From positions 1-64,000 of the forward strand of contig RPFO01000216.1 in the NCBI GenBank assembly GCA_009746045.1: a stretch of DNA of 64,000 nucleotides. Reading direction: 5' to 3'. This DNA comes from Mesostigma viride. Its lineage: Eukaryota; Streptophyta; Mesostigmatophyceae; Mesostigmatales; Mesostigmataceae. Positions 40,901-51,699 of the stretch are shown piece after piece (position 1 is the first letter of the stretch; each line of letters starts with the position of its first letter). Below the pieces are notes generated by a model. It was not told the DNA's origin. It saw only the letters and a list, made by a program, of their open reading frames with translations, and made no database searches. The position numbers and the translations under genes were made by a program.

Positions 40901-43900
40901 CATCAAGGAGGCCACCAGTAGCTGGTGGGATAGGTTCAACAAGGAGACCACCAGTAGCTGGTGGGAAAGGTTCATCAAGGAGGCCACCAGTAGCTGGTGG
41001 GATAGGTTCACCAAGGAGGCCACCAGTAGCTGGTGGGAAAGGTTCATCAAGGAGGCCACCAGTAGCTGGTGGGAAAGGTTCATCAAGGAGGCCACCAGTA
41101 GCTGGTGGGAAAGGTTCATCAAGGAGGCCACCAGTAGCTGGTGGGATAGGTTCACCAAGGAGGCCACCAGTAGCTGGTGGGAAAGGTTCATCAAGGAGGC
41201 CACCAGTAGCTGGTGGGATAGGTTCACCAAGGAGGCCACCAGTAGCTGGTGGGAAAGGTTCATCAAGGAGGCCACCAGTAGCTGGTGGGAAAGGTTCATC
41301 AAGGAGGCCACCAGTAGCTGGTGGGAAAGGTTCATCAAGGAGGCCACCAGTAGCTGGTGGGATAGGTTCACCAAGGAGGCCACCAGTAGCTGGTGGGAAA
41401 GGTTCATCAAGGAGGCCACCAGTAGCTGGTGGGATAGGTCCATCAAGGAGACCACCAGTAGGTGGTGGGAAAGGTTCATCAAGGAGGCCACCAGTAGCTG
41501 GTGGGAAAGGTTCATCAAGGAGACCACCAGTAGCTGGTGGGATAGGTTCATCAAGGAGGCCACCAGTAGCTGGTGGGAAAGGTTCACCAAGGAGACCACC
41601 AGTAGCTGGTGGGATAGGTCCATCAAGGAGGCCACCAGTAGCTGGTGGGAAAGGTTCATCAAGGAGGCCACCAGTAGCTGGTGGGATAGGTTCACCAAGG
41701 AGACCACCAGTAGCTGGTGGGAAAGGTTCAACAAGGAGACCACCAGTAGCTGGTGGGAAAGATTCACCAAGGAGGCCACCAGTAGCTGGTGGGAAAGGTT
41801 CACCAAGGAGGCCACCAGTAGCTGGTGGGAAAGGTTCATCAAGGAGGCCACCAGTAGCTGGTGGGAAAGGTTCATCAAGGAGGCCACCAGTAGCTGGTGG
41901 GATAGGTTCAACAAGGAGGCCACCAGTAGCTGGTGGGAAAGGTTCATCAAGGAGGCCACCAGTAGCTGGTGGGATAGGTTCAACAAGGAGGCCACCAGTA
42001 GCTGGTGGGATAGGTTCAACAAGGAGGCCACCAGGAGAGAAGGGATATGTTCATGCGCGCGTCTCTCACAGTCAAGGAAACCGCGTTCGTGTTGAGACGT
42101 ACGGTGCGGTGCTGTCTGGCTTCCTTCTCTGCTCTAGCCCTGCGGGAAATGCCCCCTGCTGGTCCACCCATGCAGGGAGGGAGCTGGGCAGCCTCCGCCG
42201 TCGTTGCAGGTCTTCTATCATTCTGTGACGCATTTGCGCATTGGCATGCGTGCAGATGCCAGCGCGTCCACACCCTGCTCTGTGGGTGAGGGCAGTTGGC
42301 AGCTGGGTGCATGGCCCTCAGTGTATGCCTGTGCCAGGGCGGCATGCGCTCCTTTACCGCACTCGTCTGGCGCAGCGCGTCCCGTCTGGCGCAGCCAGCT
42401 GACAGTGCGGCGCTCCCTTTGCTTCGTGCCTGCAACGGTTTGCCCCAAACCCATTGTCCCTGCCTCCTGCCTCCTGCCTCCTGCCTCCTGCCTCCTGCCT
42501 CCTGCCTCCTGCCTCCTGCCTCCTGCCTCCTGCCTCCTGCCTCCTGCCTCCTGCCTCCTGCCTCCTGCCTCCTGCCTCCTGCCTCCTGCCTCCTGCCTCC
42601 TGCCTCCTGCCTCCTGCCTCCTGCCTCCTGCCTCCTGCCTCCTGCCTCCTGCCTCCTGCCTCCTACCTCCTGCCTCCTGCCTCCTGCCTCCTGCCTCCTG
42701 CCTCCTCCCTCCTGCCTCCTGCCTCCTGCCTCCTGCCTCCTGCCTCCTGCCTCCTGCCTCCTGCCTCCTGCCTCCTGCCTCCTCCCTCCTGCCTCCTGCC
42801 TCCTGCCTCCTGCCTCCTGCCTCCTGCCTCCTGCCTCCTGCCTCCTGCCTCCTGCCTCCTGCCTCCTGCCTCCTGCCTCCTGCCTCCTGCCTCCTGCCTC
42901 CTGCCTCCTGCCTCCTGCCTCCTTTCTCCTTCCTCCTGCCTCCTGCCTCCTGCCTCCTGCCTCCTGCCTCCTGCCTCCTGCCTCCTGCCTCCTGCCTCCT
43001 GCCTCCTGCCTCCTGCCTCCTGCCTCCTGCCTCCTGCCTCCTGCCTCCTGCCTCCTGCCTCCTGCCTCCTGCCTCCTGCCTCCTGCCTCCTGCCTCCTGC
43101 CTCCTGCCTCCTTCCTCCTGCCTCCTGCCTCCTGCCTCCTGCGTCCTGCCTCCTGCCTCCTGCCTCCGGCCTCCGGCCTCCTGCCTCCTGCCTCCTGCCT
43201 CCTGCCTCCTGCCTCCTGCCTCCTGCCTCCTGCCTCCTGCCTCCTGCCTCCTTTCTCCTGCCTCCTGCCTCCTGCCTCCTGCCTCCTGCCTCCTGCCTCC
43301 TGCCTCCTGCCTCCTGCCTCCTGCCTCCTGCCTCCTGCCTCCTGCCTCCTTTCTCCTGCCTCCTGCCTCCTGCCTCCTGCCTCCTGCCTCCTGCCTCCTG
43401 CCTCCTGCCTCCTGCCTCCTGCCTCCTGCCTCCTGCCTCCTGCCTCCTGCCTCCTGCCTCCTGCCTCCTGCCTCCTGCCTCCTGCCTCCTGCCTCCTGCC
43501 TCCTGCCTCCTGCCTCCTGCCTCCTGCCTCCTGCCTCCTGCCTCCTGCCTCCTGCCTCCTGCCTCCTGCCTCCTGCCTCCTGCCTCCTGCCTCCTGCCTC
43601 CTGCCTCCTGCCTCCTGCCTCCTGCCTCCTGCCTCCTGCCTCCTGCCTCCTGCCTCCTGCCTCCCGCCTCCCGCCTCCTGCCTCCTGCCTCCTGCCTCCC
43701 GCCTCCTGCCTCCTGCCTCCTGCCTCCTGCCTCCTGCCTCCTGCCTCCTGCCTCCTGCCTCCTGCCTCCTGCCTCCTGCCTCCTGCCTCCTGCCTCCTGC
43801 CTCCTGCCTCCTGCCTCCTGCCTCCTGCCTCCTGCCTCCTGCCTCCTGCCTCCTGCCTCCTGCCTCCTGCCTCCTGCCTCCTGCCTCCTGCCTCCTGCCT

Positions 43901-46900
43901 CCTGCCTCCTGCCTCCTGCCTCCTGCCTCCTGCCTCCCGCCTCCTGCCTCCGGCCTCCTGCATTGCGTGCAGCAACGGCGACATGCTCCCCACCGGCTGC
44001 GTCTGCCTGGCCGACACACAGGTGGCGGGGAAAGGTGCGCCCACACAGATGCAGGGGGTTTGATGAAGCGGGGTAGATGCAGGGGGCTAGATCCAGGGGA
44101 TAAGATGTAGGGTGCTAGATCCAGGGGGTTAAGCAGATGCAGGTGGGTAGATGCAGGGGGCAGATGCAGGGGGGTATACGCGGGGGGGTGGGTGCAGGGT
44201 GCTAGATCCAGGGGGTTCAGCAGATGCAGGGGGGTAGATGCAGGGGGCTACATGCAGGAGGCAGATGCAGGTGGGTAGATGCAGCAGCAGCAGCAGCAGC
44301 AGTCGGGTAGGCATGGCCGCCGAGATGGTGTCAGACATACTGACCTGGGTGTTGAGGAAGGCCCTGCTGGGGTGGGGGAACGTCGGGATGGTGCGTGGAC
44401 AGGTGGCTGCAGTGTGCACTGTCCAGCGCACACGACCAACGGTGTCCAGCGCAAGACCAACGGTCTGCTCTGTGGCGCCACGTTGAGATAAATCAAAATG
44501 GGGCGTGGAGCCCTGGTCCGCTCTATTCCCGGTTTCTTTTCATTAGGTTTGTGGATGGCTAGGTTTGCCCCCACGTGCACTGGCAGCTATTCTACCGCGC
44601 CAAGCCACCGCAACACCCTGGCTTGTGCCGCTGGTCCCTGGCACCGCCTCACTTTGGCCACGCAGCAGTGTTTCATGTGCACTCATGTAGCCCTCAATAG
44701 ACCAGACCATCCGCCGTGCTCTCCGATGGGACCGTTTTCATCTCCATCGTTTCTTTTTGCCCATACTCATGCCCTGTTGGGCTGCCTTCTTGCCTCTTTG
44801 CCACTTCCCAGGCCGCGGCGGCAACGTGTGGGAGTCCCCCCGCGGCTGCCTCATGTTCTCCTTCCTCTGGCCGCTGCGTGACGGCGCCAAGCTGCCGCTG
44901 CTGCAGTACCTGGTCTGCCTCGCTCTGGTGCAGGCGGTGGAGGAGGAGGCGGCGAGGGCCACCGGCCGCAAGGTGAGGGGGGAATGGCCACGGTGGTGTG
45001 CTCGCGGTGGGCTGTGGGGGTAGTGGACCTCCATCCTAGTGGCCAGGATAGCTCGAGGGGCGTGATCTTCTGGCAAGGGCCAGCACAGGTAGCTGCCTGC
45101 TGTTACTGCGGTTGGGTTCTGTAGCCATTTCACGGAGACATGGTCCTCCATCAAGGTATGCCGCATGCCCACACCCTTGCACACGGCCACTCCATGGATA
45201 CCGATTACGTAGACCTTGCAGAAGATGTCTTGTTTGCTGCCACCCGTTCGCCTGGCCATGCTGTGGGCCAGGCATGCCAGGGAGCTACATGCGTGCGCTG
45301 CACATGGGACATCGAGGCTGTGCGTCCGTTGACCGCTCTAGCGCACGTCGCCAAGACTGCTAATGCTCTCACGCTCCCCCCTTGATGCTTCCCCCCTTGC
45401 ATCCCCCATCTGCGCGCACAGGACGTCACCATCAACATCAAGTGGCCCAACGACCTGTACGCGCGGGGGCTCAAGGTGGGCGGCATCCTGTGCAACTCGA
45501 GCTACCAGAACGGGCAGTTCCTGGTCGTTGCAGGTACGGCCGCCAGTGGTAGCACAGCGCCCACTGTGCCGCACCGTCCGTTGTGTGCCCCATGCTTGCT
45601 CGTGCGCCATGGCGTGGGACGTGCGGGAAGGCTGTGCAGACAGGGCATGGGGTAGCATATGGGTTAGGGCGCTCCCCTGTCCACCATCGCGCGCGCCCAT
45701 CGGTGGGTGGCGGCGCTCCCCTGTCCACCATCGCGCGCGCCCATCGGTGGGTGGCGGCGCTCCCCTGTCCACCATCGCGCGCGCCCATCGGTCTTCCCAC
45801 CTTTTCTTTCCTCCCACACCGTAGTGCGTCTTGGCAACTACCAGGTGGAGGTTGTCGAGGCTGCCTTTGCGCCAGTACAGTCAATTCACCTGTCAGGCCT
45901 GCAAGCTGGGGTCAGGCTGGCGGGCTGGCCCAAGGGTCCACCACACGAGTGTTTCTAACTCCCAACCATCGAACGTGGCTTGTTATGCCTTGGAACGGGC
46001 ATCTACATAGATGGCTTCCGTCCTGGGAACACCCCTGTGTCCATGTCCGCTCGCATCAACCCCACATGGGCAAACAAGATGGCCAACCTGTGTTGTCCTG
46101 TGGTGCCCCTATTGTGTGTGTCGCAGGCGTGGGCCTGAACGTCAGCAACCCGCAGCCAACGCTCTGCATCAACGACCTGTGCGGCCACCCGTCTTCCCCC
46201 GTCACCCGGGAGCAGCTGCTGGCGTCATTTTTCAACAAATACGAGCGCATGCACGACTTATTCGCATCCTACGGTAAAGCATCCGCGACAAGTTTACCTT
46301 CTACAGTAGTGCGTGGGATGCAACACCCGCATCCCCTTTTTTGCCATCTGCTTCCCCATCATACGCCTGGGCCGGTGCGGCGCCAACATTTGGTTGCCCG
46401 TCCATGGAAGGTAGTTGGTTGTGTCCATGGAACCAGCTGCTCGTGGATCCCTCGCCCATTGCGTGCCCACAGCAGAGCCTGGCTAGCGCTGCTGGCACCC
46501 GTGGATATTCCCCTTGTGATAAGAACAGTCGTAGGCAGTGTGTGCATAATGCGTGTGCTCGTGGCTTGCAGTAGTGCCCTAACACATTCAGCCAGGTGGC
46601 GGCACAGGGCGATGCTGCCTGGGCCCCCAATCCCTTACGTGTGGCATGCACTGTGCACAGCCAAACCAGCACCGGTGAGATGCAAGCAGATGGTGGAGTC
46701 ATGCGTCGCCGTGTGGGGCTGCAGCCCTCAGAGTGGCATGCCGTTGCCGCCGTGATAGCTGCCATGGGAGCTTCCATTCTGTGGGCGCTCCCCTGCCCAT
46801 GCCTCCCATCCCGCACCTTGCCTGCTTGACATCTAGCACACGCCCCGCCTGTGTTTGCCTTTTTGGACTGCATGCCCATTGCCCCCGCATGGTCCCGGTG

Positions 46901-49412
46901 CGTCTCCTGTGCTCATGCGCTCGGGGTTACTACGATTGCGTGTGTGGCATCGTCCCCGCGCGTCTCCTGTGCTATGATCACCATTGTGCGTGCGCGCGGC
47001 ACGTTCGCCCTCACCTTGGGTCACGTGCGTCCTTGCTGCTTGCGGCGCGTGCGCGGGTGCAGGTTTCGAGCCATTCATCTCCTCCTACATCGCCTGCTGG
47101 CTGCACAGGTGGGTGGGCGGTGGGTGCGGGCGTGGGAGGGATGCAGCCAGTACCAGCAAATGGTGCCGCTAGACGGAAAGCAGCGGCTAGATTTCGAGCA
47201 AGGCCTGCCTTCATAGTGCTTCGCATCACCAGTCAATGGAGAGTAGGAGCTGTTCTTCACTTTTTACTGGTGCCGCACCAAGCCAGCTCTCTCAGTGCCT
47301 GTGTGCCTCCACATTCTTGGTATGTCCTGCCGGGCTATGTTTGGTTGGGAACAGCGGGTGTCACCACAGCCTTGCTGGCCTTGCGCTTAAGTGCAAGTTC
47401 CTTTTATGGGGTTGATGGGGAAAGGGCAGTAGATCTGTGCCTAACTGATGGGGGAAGGGCAGCAGATCTGTGCCTAACTGATGGGGAAAGGGCAGCAGAT
47501 CTGTGCCTAAACGCGCTGCTCTGCCGCTTTTGTGGGGTTGATGGGAGAAGGGCAGCAGATCTGTGCCTAACGCGCTGCTCTGCCGCTTTTGTGGGGTTGA
47601 TGGGAGAAGGGCAGCAGATCTGTGCCTAACGTGCTGCTCTGCCTCTTTTGTGGGGTTGATGGGGGAAGGGCAGCAGATCTGTGCCTAACGCGCTGCTCTG
47701 CCGCTTTTGTGGGGTTGATGGGGGAAGGGCAGCAGATCTGTGCCTAACGCGCTGCTCTGCCTTTTGTGGGGTTGATGGGAGAAGGGCAGCAGATCTGTGC
47801 CTAACGCGCTGCTCTGCCGCTTTTGTGGGGTTGATGGGAGAAGGGCAGCAGATCTGTGCCTAACGTGCTGCTCTGCCTCTTTTGTGGGGTTGATGGGGGA
47901 AGGGCAGCAGATCTGTGCCTAACGCGCTGCTCTGCCTTTTGTGGGGTTGATGGGAGAAGGGCAGCAGATCTGTGCCTAACGCGCTGCTCTGCCGCTTTTG
48001 TGGGGTTGATGGGAGAAGGGCAGCAGATCTGTGCCTAACGCGCTGCTCTGCCTCTTTTGTGGGGTTGATGGGGGTAGGGCAGCAGATCCGCGCCTAACGC
48101 GCTGCTCTGCCGCTTTTGTGGGGTTGATGGGAGAAGGGCAGCAGATCTGTGCCTAACGTGCTGCTCTGCCGCTTTTGTGGGGTTGATGGGGGAAGGGCAG
48201 CAGATCCGTGCCTAACGCGCTGCTCTGCCGCGCTCTCGTTACCACCTGCCACCTTGCCAGCAACCAGGAGGTGACGTTGCAAGAGACCGACGCGTCGGGC
48301 CGGCCTGTGGAGGTGCGCCTGGTCATCAAGGTAAGCATGGCACAATACGTAGTCAACAAGGTAAGCATGGCACTAGTACGTTGTCGTCAAGGTAAGCATG
48401 ACACTACTGCGTTGTCATCAAACTAATCATGACATCTGTACGTTGTCATGAAGGTAAGGATGACACTCTATGCTTTTGTATGGCACTGGTACACCATCAG
48501 AAATGTAAGCACGATGCTAGCATGTTGTGAAGGCAAACCACTATTTCGGAGGTCTGTGATGAGGCTCTGTGACTTTGTTGGCTTGACAGAATTTGGGACA
48601 GCATCCATCATGCACGCAGCAGTGCCACCTGGTAGATTGCAGGTGTTATGGGCAAGATATGGGTGGCGTATGCCTGCCCTGCCTGTCGGTAACGCTGGCC
48701 TACTTGAGTTTGTGTATGTGCACAGGTGGACCGCCTTTGCCTTGACATGTCATCATCCCATCGTGATGGGCTGTGGAACGGTCTCAAGTTGCCAGTAGCC
48801 CTCCTCTCTGCCTGGACCAATGAAGTTGTGGCCTGCAGAAATCCTGACAGGAACGTGGTTATTCTTTTTTGCCCTTAGAAACATTGCCCATTACCGCAGG
48901 CAAGTGGCGCGAAGTGCTTTGTTCCTGCACATCTTGCCGTTCGGCCTGACGCCAACACACTGTCAAGGCTTATTTTCCTGCTGCTGGAAGCATGCATGCA
49001 CGCACACACCCTGGCGGCATCACCGCGGGAAGTGCCATCAAGTCACCATTCTTCTGTCCAAGGCGCCACTCGTCGGATGTGCATGCGTGCAGGGTCTGAC
49101 CCCCAGCGGGTACCTGCTGGCAACCAGCACCGACAACGGTCGTCAGTACGAACTGCATCCGGACGGCAACAGGTGAGGGAACGCGTGTGCAGGCACTGGC
49201 TGGAATCTTTCGAAACTAGTTTATATGTCGATGTGTGCAAGAAAGCCTCCCATCCGTCCTGAGTCCCTGATGCTCGTGCGACAGTTGTCGTGGTGGTCGA
49301 TTCTCGGCCCTACCTAACTTAACTATCTCGGCACTACGTTGTGTCGCTCCTGGCATGTGCTTGCAGCCTGGATTTCTTCAAGGGTCTGGTACGCAAGAAG
49401 CTTCCACAGTAA
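37904..49412 (+). CDS. Biotin--protein ligase (holocarboxylase synthetase), nine exons
   Basis: Exons: 37904-38364, 43973-44034, 44812-44972, 45422-45533, 46127-46273, 47063-47108, 48261-48330, 49093-49172, 49367-49412. All are GT-AG and all phases agree; total 1185 nt, 394 residues. A later in-frame ATG at 38060 would give 342. The first start adds a Ser/Arg/Thr-rich leader that looks like an organelle transit peptide. Family landmarks in order: LGRTLLLAGRLPSSQTFLQ (LGR..ST-type N-lobe), CVCLADTQVAGKGRGGNVW (biotinyl-AMP loop, usually GRGR), INIKWPNDLYARGLKVGG with the KWPND lysine, VAGVGLNVSNPQPT, then the C-terminal cap GLTPSGYLLA..YELHPDGNSLDFFKGLVRKK, very close to plant HCS. It makes biotinyl-AMP and attaches biotin to carrier lysines such as that of acetyl-CoA carboxylase. 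The first intron is 5.6 kb of minisatellites. Confidence 0.9.
38529..38571 (+). repeat. Poly-G tract in biotin ligase intron 1
   Basis: G-run of about 40 bases with a single A interruption, about 165 bases after the exon 1 donor. It could form G-quadruplex in the transcript. Its length is unlikely to be exact in an assembly. Confidence 0.85.
38650..39128 (+). repeat. 16-bp minisatellite, about 30 copies, biotin ligase intron 1
   Basis: Unit CCTTGCCCCTCGCCCG with frequent G/A/T changes in the CCCGCC/CCCACC/CCCTCC position and one 1-base deletion near 38930. It explains the LAPRPPCPSP-type and GARRARGK-type ORFs on both strands. Confidence 0.93.
39839..42035 (+). repeat. 36-bp minisatellite, about 61 copies, biotin ligase intron 1
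   Basis: Unit core GTTCATCAAGGAGGCCACCA followed by GTAGCTGGTGGGAAAG. Variation is confined to a few sites (GGGAAAGG/GGGATAGG, TTCATC/TTCAAC/TTCACC/TCCATC, GAGGCC/GAGACC). There are no length changes, so a 971-codon plus frame and a 751-codon minus frame remain open, reading GGKGSSRRPPVA and LLVASLMNLSHQ repeats. In the ligase model this is intronic. Confidence 0.95.
42455..43955 (+). repeat. 7-bp array (CTCCTGC)n, about 214 copies, ending at biotin ligase exon 2
   Basis: About 1.5 kb of CTCCTGC with rare point variants (CTCCTTC, CTCCCGC, CTCCGGC, CTTTCTC). It ends about 18 bases before the exon 2 acceptor (GCATTGCGTGCAG|C), acting as a giant pyrimidine-rich tract. Period 7 means all three frames on each strand read the same 7-residue peptide, which explains ORFs of 540-676 codons. 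Confidence 0.96.
44056..44302 (+). repeat. Degenerate GATGCAGGGGG repeats and (CAG)n in biotin ligase intron 2
   Basis: Imperfect units built on TAGATGCAGGGGG and TAGATCCAGGGGG at irregular spacing, ending in a short (GCA)n run at about 44281-44302. It lies between exons 2 and 3. Confidence 0.8.
45669..45795 (+). repeat. 44-bp tandem repeat, about 2.9 copies, biotin ligase intron 4
   Basis: Copies begin at 45669, 45713 and 45757, each containing CTGTCCACCATCGCGCGCGC. The copies look identical apart from the truncated last one, indicating a recent expansion. Confidence 0.9.
47408..48235 (+). repeat. 59-bp minisatellite, about 14 copies, biotin ligase intron 6
   Basis: Unit of 59 bp (56-57 in some copies, where the CTGCCGCTTTT segment is shortened) with core GCAGCAGATCTGTGCCTAAC, then GCGCTGCTCTGCC. 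Each unit carries CTAAC, a good branch-point match, followed by a pyrimidine-rich stretch. The last copy lies just upstream of the exon 7 acceptor at 48260, so the array looks like an amplified 3' splice-site region. Confidence 0.92.
48322..48462 (+). repeat. Tandem ~30-bp duplication of the splice donor of biotin ligase exon 7
   Basis: The exon 7 end ATCAAG|GTAAGCATGGCAC is followed by CAACAAG|GTAAGCATGGCAC (30 bp later), GTCAAG|GTAAGCATGAC (31 bp later), a degenerate copy with AACTAATCATGAC, and CATGAAG|GTAAGGATGAC. Four of the five copies are strong AAG|GTAAG donors. Use of the second would insert ten residues in frame with no stop. Confidence 0.85.
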
Positions 49413-50735
49413 GGCAGCAACATATATGACCGCTAGGAACACCTGCCCTGATCACGCGAGGTTGTTTTTAGCTAAACCGTCTAGGTCTCGCTGAACGTTA
49501 GCCAGCCATAACTTTCAATGTCCACGGCTACACATATCCACCTCCCTTCATTTCCATCATCCTGCACGACTCGACAACGCGGATAAGATAGCAGCAGGCC
49601 AGAGCTACCATGGTCCGGACTCTTCTAGATTTCTGGCCTGCGCTGGTTGTCTCTTTGATATGTGGCTGCCTCTGACAAGCAAATTCAAGCGAAGGTGCCC
49701 AACCAGGCTGCTGCTGGTGATCGGCCCCAGTCGGCGGCAGAGCAACAAAGCCTTGCTGGATATGAGGCGCAACGGGCATCTGACCGCCTCTGCGTGGAGG
49801 GACACATGTATTGTGCTCGTGAAACGTCACGCTTGTTTGGTCACGCCATGAACATGGCTGGGGGTGCTGCATGCCTACGTACGATCTCTGCTCGCGAAAC
49901 TCAAGGAATTGGGGTGGAGAACACATGCATGCATGGGTGCTACTACTTGGGTAAAAGCATGCGTATGTGGGATGCATGGCATGGCTTGTGGACATCAGGG
50001 TATGTCCAGTGGGCACATGCAGTCCTGAGTCCTGATTACACGGTTGGCTGCATTGGCGAAAAAAGACCCGTGAGGGCTTCGGGCGCTGCCCCACAATATG
50101 GAAAAAAGTTATAGCCATGGATGCCTTCAAATCCATGTGCTCATTGAGCAATTTTATTAATATGTAAGCAGTTATCGCATTTATCAATGATGATAAGGGA
50201 GTACCTGTTTGGAAAGGCAAGGGAGCTCCTCGGCCAGTTTTGTATCCTAGATCGATCAGGCACGGCTGGGGCTGGCCGGCCTTTCCTATCAAAAGCAGGC
50301 TCACACACACATGGGCACACGCACACACACGCACACACATGCATGCACACACGCATGCACACACGCACACATGCACGCACGCACGTGTGCATGCACACGC
50401 ACACACACCGGAAATTGTGTAGCTAAGTGACGGTCCCGGCGTGATTTTCTTGGCGCCGAAAAAAAATTGCGGTACCCGTCCGTACCGTGAAAAAGTGGTG
50501 CACGCTGCGCGCACCCCTACGTACCGGAGCTGGCCATGGCGATGTGCTTTCAGGCAGAGTAGAAAAAGATAGCTCACAGAATGCAGAGAAACTGTATGAA
50601 TCTTAAAGACGACGAGATTGTGATGTTAGATCATAGCGGAGTTCATGCGTATTGTAGTGTGTAGATGATTTTAATGATGACCATCGCCACGACGGGGTCC
50701 AATCTGACATTTTCATCGAGAGGAATAAATTAGAA
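49413..50735. other. Intergenic region downstream of biotin ligase, no gene recognised
   Basis: Holds the presumed ligase 3' UTR and a CA-rich tract at 50300-50410 (CACACAC, CACGCACG, CATGCA mixtures). A 349-codon minus-strand frame crosses it, but the part over the CA tract is repeat-encoded and the rest has no motif I recognise. Confidence 0.4.
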
Positions 50736-50739
50736 TAAA

Positions 50740-50965
50740 CTAATTAATTAAACACGAGCTCCCATTGGGGAGTCATGGAGCACCGGAGTGTCCCTGTGTA
50801 CACAAGAGGAAGAAAGGGCAGAGACCCCGGCCTTTCTCCTTCATGCCAGAGGCATGCCACAGCAGCAATCAGACACGATAGACGATCCGGCAATTCTGTG
50901 AGTGCAATAAGACCCGCGTGAGCATATCATGGGAAGGAGCGTGGGCAACCAGGCGGAGCATACGG
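50740..50965 (+). repeat. Dispersed repeat, second copy of the 15716-15975 family
   Basis: Shares with 15716-15975, in the same order: TTAATTAAACACGAGCTCCC, ATTGGGGAGTCATGGAGCAC, GGGCAGAGACCCC, TTCATGCC.AGGCATGCCAC, GACGATCCGGCA, GCAATAAGACCC and GCGTGGGCAA. The family therefore occurs at least twice in 35 kb. Confidence 0.7.
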
Positions 50966-51251
50966 CTAGGGCGTAGCATTGCTGGCTGTAAATTAGAATG
51001 CAGGCTGGCGCCTGGCGGCGGTGATCCGTCAGTTGTCAGGTTTTATGGGCTTCAAATAGCGTCAAGCCGGGTGCGTTGTTATAAGTAAAGCTTTGAAAAT
51101 TTTGCTGGGTTTTGGCGAGATTTCCGTAATTATCGGTAAGACACTAGAGCTCCAGGCTCGCGGGATGCGCCTCTTATTATAATTCCATGGAGGTTGTTCT
51201 TTCTTGCGCCGCTGGGCGAACTGAAGGACAATGCCGGTAATGGTACGATCG

Positions 51252-51690
51252 TGCGCTCAGCGTCACCTTATGAATGTTTCGCTTCCTTTATGGGTTGTTG
51301 TCAACGCAAGTTTTCGGCTTAGTCTTTCCGTGCAGTTAGCGCCACTGAGGTAGCATGCCATTCCGTGCTGCACATCACCAGATTCCTGGCACCGGCCTTT
51401 TAGTGTTAATTTTTATTTACGTTGCATGGCTGGGACGTGTCAAATTAAACTGAAGCGTGAGCCATGGCCGTGTGCTCAGTGTCACCTTATCAGTATGAAT
51501 GTTTCGCTTCCATTATGGGTTGTTATCAACGCAAGGTTTCGGCTTCTTCAGTAACCGTGCAGTTAGCGCCAGGTAGCATGCCATTCCGTGCTGCGCATCG
51601 CCAGATTCCTGGCACCTTTTAGTGTTTTTTATTTACGTTGCCGGCATGGCTGGGACGTGTCAAACCAGTGAAGCCTGAGCCGTGGCATGT
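51252..51690 (+). repeat. Tandem duplication of ~220 bp
   Basis: Two head-to-tail copies (about 51252-51470 and 51472-51690). Each holds TGAATGTTTCGCTTCC, TATGGGTTGTT, TCAACGCAAG, GTGCAGTTAGCGCCA, GTAGCATGCCATTCCGTGCT, CCAGATTCCTGGCACC and GGCTGGGACGTGTCAAA. Small indels separate the copies. No coding potential was recognised. Confidence 0.85.
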
Positions 51691-51699
51691 CGTCAAGTT

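Noticed and set aside
42210-42290. Candidate biotin ligase exon reading VFYHSVT
   Set aside because: Phase is wrong for exon 2, and exon 1 (ending 38364) already supplies the LGR...SSQTFLQ segment with a perfect GA|C junction.
42016-44110. Several 540-676-codon ORFs on both strands (LLPPASC and EAGGRRQ repeats)
   Set aside because: All are encoded by the 7-bp CTCCTGC array in every frame; there is no independent coding evidence.
49528-50577. 349-codon minus-strand ORF
   Set aside because: Part is encoded by a CA-rich tract, and the rest has no recognisable motif, splice-site support or composition like the real exons.
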